Source of the DNA: JADJEI01 sp035328465
Lineage (GTDB): Bacteria > Bacteroidota > Ignavibacteria > Ignavibacteriales > Ignavibacteriaceae
Direction: 5' to 3'
Assembly (NCBI GenBank): GCA_035328465.1
Contig: DAOLIQ010000033.1
Location: 1 to 31,603, forward strand
DNA length: 31,603 nt
Part shown: positions 22,747 to 30,647 of the stretch, one piece after another
Layout of the letters: each line of letters begins with the position of its first letter
Numbering within the stretch: position 1 is the stretch's first letter
Translations under genes and position numbers: made by a program
Notes under the pieces: model-generated
Told to the model about the DNA's origin: nothing
What the model saw: only the letters and a program-made list of their open reading frames with translations
Databases searched by the model: none

Positions 22747-23133
22747 ATGGCAGATCAAATTTTTATCGGAAGAAGAAAAACTTCTGTAGCACGTGTAATA
22801 TTAAAAAACGGTGAAGGAAAAATCACAGTCAATGGTATCGAATTTGAAAAGGCATTCCCGCAGGAATTAGACAGAGAAGATATTATAGCTCCATTTAGAG
22901 TGACAGAGACACTTGGTCAGTATGACGTTAGAATTAACGTTAATGGAGGAGGCACTACAGGACAGGCTCAAGGCATCAGACTTGGGATTTCGAGAGGTTT
23001 AGTTAGTATAAATCCTGAATTTAAACCCCTCCTTAAAGCCGAAGGATTTATGACACGAGATCCAAGAATGGTTGAACGTAAAAAATATGGACAACCCAAA
23101 GCACGCAAACGATTCCAGTTCTCTAAGAGATAA
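22747..23133 (+). CDS. rpsI: Small ribosomal subunit protein uS9
   Basis: 128 aa, full length. The N-terminus has the S9 pattern GRRKTSVARVILKNGEGKI, the middle NGGGTTGQAQGIRLGISR, and the C-terminus DPRMVERKKYGQPKARKRF ending QFSKR, whose last lysine-arginine residues reach the P-site tRNA on the 30S head. The ATG follows the rplM stop directly. A 12-nt palindrome (ATAAACGTTTAT) with a T-rich stretch after it begins about 17 nt downstream of the stop and may be a weak terminator before rpsB. Confidence 0.98.
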   Translation: MADQIFIGRRKTSVARVILKNGEGKITVNGIEFEKAFPQELDREDIIAPFRVTETLGQYDVRINVNGGGTTGQAQGIRLGISRGLVSINPEFKPLLKAEGFMTRDPRMVERKKYGQPKARKRFQFSKR

Positions 23134-23212
23134 AATCGGATTAAGTTCATAAACGTTTATTTTAATAAAAGATTTTACCTTTTAATTATTTAATTAACAT
23201 ACTTTCGGATTT

Positions 23213-23284
23213 ACCTCCTGTGCCTCGATGGATCGGGGTGGAAGGCAAAGTTGAAGAAAGTAGCAGAAAACAACAGGAGACAAA
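23213..23284 (+). promoter_or_regulatory. Possible structured leader of rpsB that pairs with its ribosome binding site
   Basis: CTCCTGT (23215-23221) is a perfect 7-nt complement of ACAGGAG (23273-23279), which contains the rpsB Shine-Dalgarno site. Between them lies a second hairpin: CCTCGA-tgga-TCGGGG (23223-23238, one G-U pair). A -7-like box, TACTTTCG (23200-23207), just upstream would start the mRNA almost exactly at this element. The arrangement resembles an autogenous ribosomal-protein leader, but the inner palindrome could also be a dispersed repeat. Confidence 0.45.
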
Positions 23285-24121
23285 ATGAAAAAAATTGAGA
23301 TAACTCAGCTTATCGAAGCTGGGGCGCACTTCGGACATCTTACCCGTCGTTGGAATCCTAAAATGAAGAATTACATCTTCATGGAACGAAACGGCATTCA
23401 CATCATTGACCTTAAACAAACACAATCCTTACTCTATCAGGCAGCTGAGAATTTATCTAAATTTGTTGCTGATGGTAACAAAGTTCTTTTTGTTGGAACT
23501 AAAAAACAAGCAAAAGGAATTATTGAATCAGAAGCTAAACGCTGCGAAATGAACTGGGTTAGTGAACGTTGGCTCGGCGGCATGCTTACGAATTTTTCTA
23601 CAATTAGAAAAAGTGTTAAGCGTTTGACAAATATTGAAAAGCAGGAGATTGACGGAACGTTTGATAAAATTACCAAGAAAGAAAGACTCTTTCTTACCAG
23701 AGAAAAAGACAAACTCAAAAAAATTCTTCAGGGGGTCGAAACGATGGCTAAACTTCCAGGAGCTATTTTTGTCGTTGATATTAAAAAGGAAGCTATTGCT
23801 GTTCAGGAAGCAAAAAGATTAAATATTCCTGTATTTGCTATTGTGGATACCAATTGTGATCCAAATGAAGTTGACTATATGATTCCCGCTAATGATGATG
23901 CAGTAAAAACAATAGAAATAATTACTCAATTTCTATCTGATGCTATAATTGAAGGTGCGGCTAAAGCTAAAGAACTTAAAGCTGAAGAAACTGCTGAGAG
24001 AGAAAGATTACGAAAGGAAAAAGAAGTAAAAGATTCTGAAGAAAAGAAAAAAATAGCTAAAGCAAAGTCTGAATCTAAATCTGACGAAAGTGAAGCGGAA
24101 ACCGACTCTGCACAATCATAG
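23285..24121 (+). CDS. rpsB: Small ribosomal subunit protein uS2
   Basis: 278 aa. The S2 core is clear: IEAGAHFGHLTRRWNPKM, IHIIDLKQT, FVGTKKQAKGII, RWLGGMLTNFSTI, PGAIFVVDIKKE and VDTNCDPNEVDYMIPANDDA. About 55 residues beyond the core form a lysine/glutamate-rich, probably disordered tail (from about 225 to the end), longer than in E. coli S2. S2 is a late-binding protein of the 30S subunit near the mRNA exit. AGGAG lies 6 nt before the ATG. It is followed after 39 nt by tsf, the conserved rpsB-tsf pair. Confidence 0.98.
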   Translation: MKKIEITQLIEAGAHFGHLTRRWNPKMKNYIFMERNGIHIIDLKQTQSLLYQAAENLSKFVADGNKVLFVGTKKQAKGIIESEAKRCEMNWVSERWLGGMLTNFSTIRKSVKRLTNIEKQEIDGTFDKITKKERLFLTREKDKLKKILQGVETMAKLPGAIFVVDIKKEAIAVQEAKRLNIPVFAIVDTNCDPNEVDYMIPANDDAVKTIEIITQFLSDAIIEGAAKAKELKAEETAERERLRKEKEVKDSEEKKKIAKAKSESKSDESEAETDSAQS

Positions 24122-24160
24122 AATTGATTTTTAAATTTTAATAAAGGGAAAAATATTTAA

Positions 24161-25018
24161 ATGGAAATTAGTGCAACTCAAGTAAATGAATTGAGAAAAA
24201 AAACCGGCGCGGGGATGATGGACTGTAAAAAAGCCCTCACCGAAGCAAATGGTGATATCGAAAAAGCAATCGAGGTGCTTCGTAAAAAAGGAGCTGCCGT
24301 AGCTGCTAAACGTGCGGAAAAATCTGCTAATGAAGGTATTATTCTTACTAAAGTTTCGAGCGATAAAAAAGAAGGTGTAATTCTACAGATAAATTGCGAA
24401 ACGGATTTTGTTGCTAAGAGCGAAGATTTTATTGCCTTCACTAACACAGTCATTGATACTGTGTCTGAATTAAAACCCGAAAATGTTGAAACTCTTTTAG
24501 CAAAAAGTTCTTTAATCAGCAATGGAATAAATGATCTGCTTGGTAAGGTAGGGGAGAAAATTGAAATCTCCCGTTTCAAAATCGAAACATCGCCCGATGG
24601 TTTAATTGTTGATTATATTCACATGGGCAGCAAACTCGGCGTATTAGTCAAGTTTGAAAATGCACCTGCTGATAACAACGAACTTGCCGTAATAGGGAAA
24701 GATATAGCAATGCAAGTGGCTGCAATGAAACCTATCACTACTTACCGCGAAGAAGTGGCTAAAGATATTGTTGAAAAAGAAATAGATATTTATAAAGAAC
24801 TCGCCCGAAAAGAAGGCAAGCCCGAAAACATGCTTGACAAAATTTCAACCGGCAGATTAAATAAATTCTTCCAGGAAAATTGTTTGTTCGAACAGGCTTT
24901 CATTAAAGATAATACTAAAACTGTCGGCTCGCTTATCAAGGACTTTAACACTAAAAATAACACACAAGTTAAACTTTCACTCTTCCACCGGTTTCATCTT
25001 GGTGACGAAAGAAAATAA
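24161..25018 (+). CDS. tsf: Elongation factor Ts
   Basis: 285 aa, normal length. The N-terminal UBA-like domain is VNELRKKTGAGMMDCKKAL, then GDIEKAIEVLRKKG. The core has the TDFVAKSEDF motif that inserts into EF-Tu (Asp-Phe pair), and the C-terminal part ends with LFHRFHLGDERK. It is the guanine-nucleotide exchange factor for EF-Tu. A Shine-Dalgarno-like AAAGGGAAA lies about 10 nt upstream. A strong intrinsic terminator follows 10 nt after the stop, so the rpsB-tsf transcript ends there. Confidence 0.98.
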   Translation: MEISATQVNELRKKTGAGMMDCKKALTEANGDIEKAIEVLRKKGAAVAAKRAEKSANEGIILTKVSSDKKEGVILQINCETDFVAKSEDFIAFTNTVIDTVSELKPENVETLLAKSSLISNGINDLLGKVGEKIEISRFKIETSPDGLIVDYIHMGSKLGVLVKFENAPADNNELAVIGKDIAMQVAAMKPITTYREEVAKDIVEKEIDIYKELARKEGKPENMLDKISTGRLNKFFQENCLFEQAFIKDNTKTVGSLIKDFNTKNNTQVKLSLFHRFHLGDERK

Positions 25019-25027
25019 TTGATTCTT

Positions 25028-25061
25028 AAAAAGGTCTTAATATTATTAAGACCTTTTTTTT
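25028..25061 (+). terminator. Rho-independent terminator after tsf
   Basis: GGTCTTAAT (25033-25041) and ATTAAGACC (25045-25053) form a perfect 9-bp stem with a 3-nt loop, flanked by A5 on the left and T8 on the right. It sits 10 nt after the tsf stop and 27 nt before pyrH. Confidence 0.92.
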
Positions 25062-25088
25062 ATATTAAGCCATCACAAAATAATTTTA

Positions 25089-25802
25089 ATGAAAAATCTT
25101 AAATACAAAAGAGTGCTGTTAAAACTAAGCGGCGAATCTTTATTAGGCGATAAAGGATTTGGCATTGATAACAAAATCTTAGAATTTTTTTCTGCTGAAA
25201 TCCAAAAGGTTCATGAAGCCGGTGTGGAGCTGGGAATAGTTATTGGAGGAGGTAATATTTATCGCGGACTCTCTGCTCATGCTCAGGGAATTGACCGCGC
25301 AACCGGTGATCAAATGGGAATGCTGGCAACTATGATAAATTCTCTGGCATTACAAAATGCAGTTGAGAATAGAGGTATCCACACAAGATTAATGAGCGCA
25401 ATTAAAATGGAGGAGATTGCCGAGCCTTACATTCGCAGGAGAGCAATGAGGCATCTTGAAAAGGGAAGAGTTGTCATTCTCGGCGCCGGTACGGGGCATC
25501 CATATTTTAGTACCGATACTGCAGCTTCGCTTAGAGCGGTTGAAATTGGTGCAGAAGTTATCGTAAAAGGTACGCGGGTAAATGGTGTTTATGATTCTGA
25601 CCCCGAAAAAAATTCTGATGCAATTCAGTTTGAACACATAAGTTATATTGATGTAATTCAGAAAAACCTGCGCGTGATGGATTTAACTGCGGTTAGTTTA
25701 TGCCAGGAAAATAAATTACCGATGATTGTTTTTAATATGGATATACCCGGAAATTTATTGAAACTTGTCTCCGGTGAACAAGTTGGAACATTAATAAATT
25801 AA
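25089..25802 (+). CDS. pyrH: UMP kinase
   Basis: 237 aa, standard length for bacterial hexameric UMP kinase of the amino-acid-kinase fold. Marks are VLLKLSGESLLGDKGFGID, VIGGGNIYRGL, ATGDQMGMLATMINSLAL, GAGTGHPYFSTDTAASLRA and VKGTRVNGVYDSDPEK. It phosphorylates UMP to UDP and is allosterically controlled by GTP/UTP in many bacteria. No Shine-Dalgarno site is seen before the ATG, and only 27 nt separate it from the tsf terminator. It is followed after 32 nt by frr, the common pyrH-frr pair. Confidence 0.98.
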   Translation: MKNLKYKRVLLKLSGESLLGDKGFGIDNKILEFFSAEIQKVHEAGVELGIVIGGGNIYRGLSAHAQGIDRATGDQMGMLATMINSLALQNAVENRGIHTRLMSAIKMEEIAEPYIRRRAMRHLEKGRVVILGAGTGHPYFSTDTAASLRAVEIGAEVIVKGTRVNGVYDSDPEKNSDAIQFEHISYIDVIQKNLRVMDLTAVSLCQENKLPMIVFNMDIPGNLLKLVSGEQVGTLIN

Positions 25803-25834
25803 TTTTTCGATGCAAATAAATTTAAGGTGTTAAA

Positions 25835-26389
25835 ATGGAACAGGTAATTAAAGACGCTCAAAACAGGATGAACAAATCTATTGAAGCTTTAAGGACGGAG
25901 CTTGCCAAAGTTCGAACAGGTAAGGCTACTACTGCATTGCTCGATGGAATTAAAGTTGATTATTACGGTAAACCCTCACCTTTGACTCAAGTCGGAAATG
26001 TTTCCGTACTTGATCCGCATACTTTGTCTATAACTCCGTGGGATAAATCTATGGTTTCAGTCATTCAGCATGCTATTCAAGAAGCTAACCTCGGTTTTAA
26101 TCCCATTAGTGATGGAACGAATCTTAAAATACCTGTGCCCCCCCTTACAGAAGAAAGACGAAAAGATTTTGTTAAGCTGACAAAAAAATTCGGTGAAGAT
26201 TCCAGAGTTGCCATCAGAAATATCCGCCGAGATGCTAATGACCATTTAAAACGTGAAGAAAAAGACAAGAAAATTTCTGAAGATCAACTGAAAGAAGGCG
26301 AAGCTAAAATTCAAAAGATGACTGACGAACACATAAAGATGATTGATGATGTTTTAAAGCACAAAGAAAAAGAAATCATGGAAGTCTGA
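25835..26389 (+). CDS. frr: Ribosome recycling factor
   Basis: 184 aa, the normal length. The family pattern is complete: RTELAKVRTGKATTALLDGI, YYGKPSPLTQVGNVSVLDP, TDGTNLKIPVP-like (SDGTNLKIPVPPLTEERRK), and the C-terminal helix with IDDVLKHKEKEIMEV. With EF-G it splits the post-termination 70S ribosome. AAGGTG lies 7 nt before the ATG, and the gene is 32 nt after pyrH, so both share a transcript. No convincing terminator with a long stem follows. Confidence 0.98.
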   Translation: MEQVIKDAQNRMNKSIEALRTELAKVRTGKATTALLDGIKVDYYGKPSPLTQVGNVSVLDPHTLSITPWDKSMVSVIQHAIQEANLGFNPISDGTNLKIPVPPLTEERRKDFVKLTKKFGEDSRVAIRNIRRDANDHLKREEKDKKISEDQLKEGEAKIQKMTDEHIKMIDDVLKHKEKEIMEV

Positions 26390-26770
26390 TCATTCACACG
26401 ATTTTTATTGTCATGCATGCTTTTCTTTTTTCACTCGATCCACTTTTTACCCCCTACCAACTAGACAACATCAAATAAATAAGATTTTGAGCACTCTACG
26501 CGACCTTGAAAGACGTCTCCCGGGAAGGCGTAGAGAGTTATAAAACGAAGAAAGATTCCAACAAATTTAGCTGTAGATGAATATTAGGCTAAGTTTTTGA
26601 GAACGATGCTGCGAATTTGACTACAGAGCGATGTTTTTGTGTACGGTGCAACGTACAAGGGAATATTAATAGTATCAAATTTCATTTTTTTTGAAGTGAT
26701 AAAAATTGATGTAAAACTATAAAAAAAACTCCGATGGCATTGTCATCGGAGGTTTAAAATTTATGAGAAA
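26390..26770. other. 381-nt intergenic region with several inverted repeats
   Basis: No credible gene is seen here. It holds a perfect 8-bp inverted repeat CTCTACGC/GCGTAGAG (26494-26501 and 26528-26535), whose 26-nt interior includes the palindromes AGACGTCT and TCCCGGGA. It also has a 6-bp hairpin TGTACG-gtgcaa-CGTACA (26640-26657) and, at its right end, the terminator of the minus-strand propeller gene. Composition and short broken frames suggest a dispersed, possibly transcribed repeat rather than coding DNA. Genes on both sides converge on it. Confidence 0.5.
26719..26751 (-). terminator. Rho-independent terminator of the minus-strand secreted-protein genes
   Basis: On the minus strand CTCCGATG (26751-26744) pairs perfectly with CATCGGAG (26736-26729) around a 7-nt loop and is followed by a run of eight T. 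It begins about 20 nt after the stop of the T9SS protein fragment. Confidence 0.92.
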
Positions 26771-28243
26771 TTACTTCAGAAGCATCAGTTTTTTAGAAGC
26801 TGTAAAATCATTTGACTTTATTGTGTAGATGTAAACTCCGCTTGCAAGTTTGCCTGCGTTAAAGTTTACTTCGTACCTGCCTTCATTCTTAAATTCATCA
26901 ACAAGAGTAGTTACTTCTCTGCCGAGTATGTCGTAAACTTTTAGAGTTACGTTTCCGGCATTAGGAATTTGGTACTTTATTGTTGTTGATGGATTGAATG
27001 GGTTGGGGTAGTTTTGAGCTAATGCATAAGTTAACGATTCAAGTTTGCCTAAATATGAAATATTATCGTAGATTTTTTTACCAAGTGTTTCCGAATCATT
27101 TTGTTCATTGGATAGATGATAATAATATTCACCCATAACTTCTGTAACTAATCTAAAATAATATTCATCTGCTGTTACTTCGCTACAATCAACAGAGTAG
27201 TTGGTATTATCGTGATCAAAGAGAGTGTTTTTATCGAATGTAACTTCATCAAACAGCCCGACGACTTCACCTGAATTTGCATTTACTAACTCTACCTTGT
27301 ATACTATCTCATCATTATCACTTAAAACAGTCTGGGCAACCTCAGGATTTAAAACAAAATAATATACAGAGAATAAAAGCTGGGAGGTGTGATCAATATA
27401 AAAATTTTCTGTTCTAAAATATTGATTAAATTCGCTTACCCCCGGTATTGGTAAAGTATCTGATTTCTCAATAAAAAGGATATTTTCACCATCTAACCTT
27501 AAGTCCCCAAAGCTGAATACGAATTCAACCTCTTCCTTTCTCACAACACCAGTTCTTGAATATCCCGGTTCGAGGGAAGTAATTTTGGACAAAAAGTTTG
27601 TATTACTCTTCTGAAGGTGAAAAGGAGCGGTTGCATTCTCAAAAACTACTGCCTTGATCTGCGAAAAATTACCGCCGCTTGATAGTTGAACTTGTATTCC
27701 GTTTTCATTAAAACTTCCTGCCGCTGTATAACCAAAAGCAGTACGCTTAATCCATCTGCAGGATTCACCATTGTTTTGAGAATAAGCAATTACAGAATTA
27801 GTGACTCCATTTTCTGTTGTAGAATTGTTATTAGAATAATTTACATTTAAACCTGCAGCATAAAAATCACCCCCTGATGTTATCCAAAAGGGCCTGACTA
27901 AAACCCGTGATACCCAAATTAAGTCTGTTTCTTCTCCCGCTACCAATTTGCTGGGATTTTCGTGTCTGCCTGCCTTCCAGATAATGATTGCCTGATTAAA
28001 ATCTGTGAGACTTACTGAGGGGTACTCGTTTGTACTGTAGCCGGCACCCGTTGAAACGTTGTATGAATTAGGTTCAAAATATCTATTGCCGTATGGAACA
28101 CCACTGACATAGCTGTGTAAATATCTAATTGACGAATTTGACTGCTGCCATACAATGTGAAGATTATCACTGTTATCTCCTACAATGGACGGATTTAAAG
28201 AGTATTGATTTGTCGTTGGTAAATTGATCGGACCTTCAGTCAA
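26771..28243 (-). pseudogene. C-terminal fragment of a split secreted beta-propeller protein, carrying the T9SS sorting domain
   Basis: 490 codons from a TTG at 28243. The product has no signal peptide. It begins in the middle of a repeat (INLPTTNQYSLNPSIVGD, then NLHIVWQQ), continues with beta-rich repeats, and ends in a full T9SS type A tail (ALAQNYPNPFNPSTTIKY, VYDILGREVTTLVDEF, SGVYIYTIKS, KKLMLLK). A T9SS tail needs a Sec signal, which is found only on the upstream fragment at 28240-30630. The frame of this fragment is open back to 28279 and encodes WRKYYNGGQWLTEGP there, so the coding sequence starts before the TTG. Both halves are best read as one gene broken by one base. Alone, this product could not be exported. 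Confidence 0.8.
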
Positions 28244-30630
28244 CCATTGACCGCCGTTGTAATATTTACGCCAATACCTTTAGGCGAAGAGGAAGATGGT
28301 TTGTAAACAACAAAAATCTCGTGAGCCGTATATGCTACTACAGGTTTAATATTGCCAAAATAATTTGGATCAATCCCAGTTTCCGGTATCTGGGTAATAA
28401 CAGGGCTATCGTTGTTCAGTAAATACTTTTCAGCAAGAAAAACACCTGCGAAACCGTTCATTCCCCCTTCAAAAACTGTTGCAGAAGTGTATCCATCAAA
28501 ATCATCAATAGATGGATTCTTCAATTGAAGATCAGATTCTTCGGCAAAGATAAATTCATTTGACCAGACACCGTTAAAATCAGTAGTATTGCTTTGTGTA
28601 CTCCAGATTTTACCATAAGAAGGGTAAACAAGATGATATTTCCCCTGACTGTCTAAAACAATTTTTCTCTGCCCGTTACTTGTAAATGCATCTGATTGAG
28701 CAGAGGTGAAATGTCCTTTGTAATTTGCAGTAAATGAACCGCTTGGGGGAATATCGTCAGGTACTTTTATGTTTTGAATAGTCGTACTTGTGCTTCCCGT
28801 ATTCCAATTTAGGAAATTCCAGTTTGTGTTATAGCGCTGTGCGGTTATTGGAAGGGCGGTGATGCTGTATTCATCTTGTGTGTTGGAATTGTAAATAAAG
28901 GCATCGAAAGACTCACCAAAGTCAAACGTATAATTTCCATCTGGATTCTGCTGCCAAGACAATCCGAAATCATCAGTACTCGTCCCGCCTTCTAAGTAGT
29001 TTTTTACTAATATGGGTTGGGTGGGGTAATAATAAATATTAATCGGTTTTGGATTCGTTGGAGGTGTATAAGGGAAAGCATAATTATTGATTGGATTGTC
29101 AAAAGGATTAGAAGAAAATCCATTCCAATGCCTGAATTTTGACCCGGTTAGCACTCCACTTACGAAATAATCATTATCACTAAAAGTCTCCGAATTATTG
29201 AAAATAAACCCATTGTTCGGAATAGGATAAGGAACACCATTTATTTCAATTTCTGATGAGGAAGGATTGTCATTTGAGTATGCTTTGAATAACAAATTAA
29301 CTTTATTTGGAATTATTCCCATCTTTACTGAAGTTGGTTTGTTAGAACCAACAGTTCGATTAGAGGTGAAAACAGAAAAAATATTGTTATCATTTGCAGT
29401 TATTCCATTATAGTCACCTATAAAGACTTCTTCGGCATTCCAAAAACTTTCGTCATAATTAAAATGATCTATTAATTCAGGATCCTGAACAGTCGTGAAG
29501 CCATCCAGGGAAATTGCTAGTAAACTATAAATTTCAGTTGAGTGTACATCGACCATAGACTGGTACACAACTGCTAATTTTCCATCAGCGGTTGAAGTGA
29601 TCCAAGGGAAGAATTCATCTCCTGCACCAGAAAAAATGCCATCGGTCAACACCCAAGTAACGCCTTGATCAGTTGATTTTGCAAGTATTATTTCATCATT
29701 ATCACCTTCTAGTTTTTCTGCAAATGCTACATACAAATTACCCTCAACAGAAGTTATAGAAGGGAAAAGGTTGACGCGGAAATGAGTCTCTGAAAAACCA
29801 TACCCTTGACCCATCCAATGATTTCCTAAATATTCCCAACCAATGTGTTGGATATCTGAAGCAATAGTCACTGGGCTGCTAAAATTTTTACCCCCATTAG
29901 TCGAGCGTGCGATCCTAATATTGAATTGACTGCCTAACTTTTCTTCATAAGCAACGTATAGAGAAGAATTAGAAGTTAAAAAGTAAGGTACAGGACCCTG
30001 AAGAGAATTATTGTTGGTGAATACTGATGCAACAGTATAAGGACCTGTGAATTGCAAGGTAGATGAATTTCCTACTATAAGATTAATATTCATAGTGCCG
30101 TCATTACCAGTATTGTAATGATACGCTATAAAAATGTCATTACTAGTGTTATCGTACTCAGCAGTTTTTATATAGATATAGGGTTTATCTATCAAATAAT
30201 AATTATTATTTTCAGTAATGACTGTAATTGAATTTGGTAGCCATGTCATACCAAAATCAGTACTTTTATTAATAAAAATTCCTGATGAGTCATTATAAAC
30301 TGAAAGATAAACAAAATAAGCATTACCATAAGCATCAAAGCTAACACTGGGATCAGAGTCATCTGTTGATGAACCATTAAAACCGGCCGGCATCGTCCCG
30401 TTAGTCCATGTTTCTCCATCGTTACTCGATGTAAAAACACCAACTGTATTTATATTTGTTCCGTTATAATTTGTCCCCACTATCAAATGATTCCCGAAGA
30501 CTGCAACCGAAGGCTCATTTGTTCGGATTGCAGGATCGTTGATATTAGTGACTAGATGAGTATAGGGGAAATCTTGTGAGAATATCACAGTAGGAAAAAG
30601 CACGAATAAAGTAACTACTAACTTTAACAT
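28240..30630 (-). pseudogene. N-terminal fragment of the same split secreted beta-propeller protein (Asp-box/BNR repeats)
   Basis: 796 codons with a Sec signal peptide (MLKLVVTLFVLFPTVIFSQ). The N-terminal half is a sialidase-like beta-propeller with four Asp-boxes: SNDGETW (69-75), STDFGMTW (123-130), STNGGKNF (243-250) and STDQGVTW (319-326). Sialidase activity is not implied, as no arginine triad or catalytic FRIP motif was noticed. A linker (about 460-640) and the start of a second propeller follow (VLDSQGKYHLVYPSYGKIW). The frame ends in GIGVNITTAVNG, unlike its context, because of a one-base shift near 28280. AGAGG lies 7 nt before the ATG. It lies 17 nt after the WG-repeat gene, so the two are probably co-transcribed. 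Confidence 0.82.
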
Positions 30631-30647
30631 TATAACCTCTAGATTTA

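Noticed and set aside
23145..23170. ATAAACGTTTAT palindrome as a firm terminator for rpsI
   Set aside because: All A/T except one CG step, no loop, and the T-rich part is broken; kept only as a remark under rpsI.
26410..26440. CATGCATG followed by a T-rich stretch as the frr terminator
   Set aside because: The palindrome is too short to form a stable hairpin with a loop.
26584..26685. Minus-strand 33-codon frame (MKFDTINIPLYVAPYT...)
   Set aside because: No ribosome binding site and it lies across a palindromic, repeat-like region; it is probably a chance frame or a repeat-derived one.
28241..28243. TTG as the real start of a separate gene for the T9SS-tailed fragment
   Set aside because: The frame is open and protein-like upstream of it, the product would lack a signal peptide, and the codon lies inside a repeat unit.
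28270..28290. Programmed -1 frameshifting at CCTAAAGG
   Set aside because: The sequence is not a good slippery heptamer and no strong stimulatory stem was noticed just downstream; a lost base or sequencing error is simpler.
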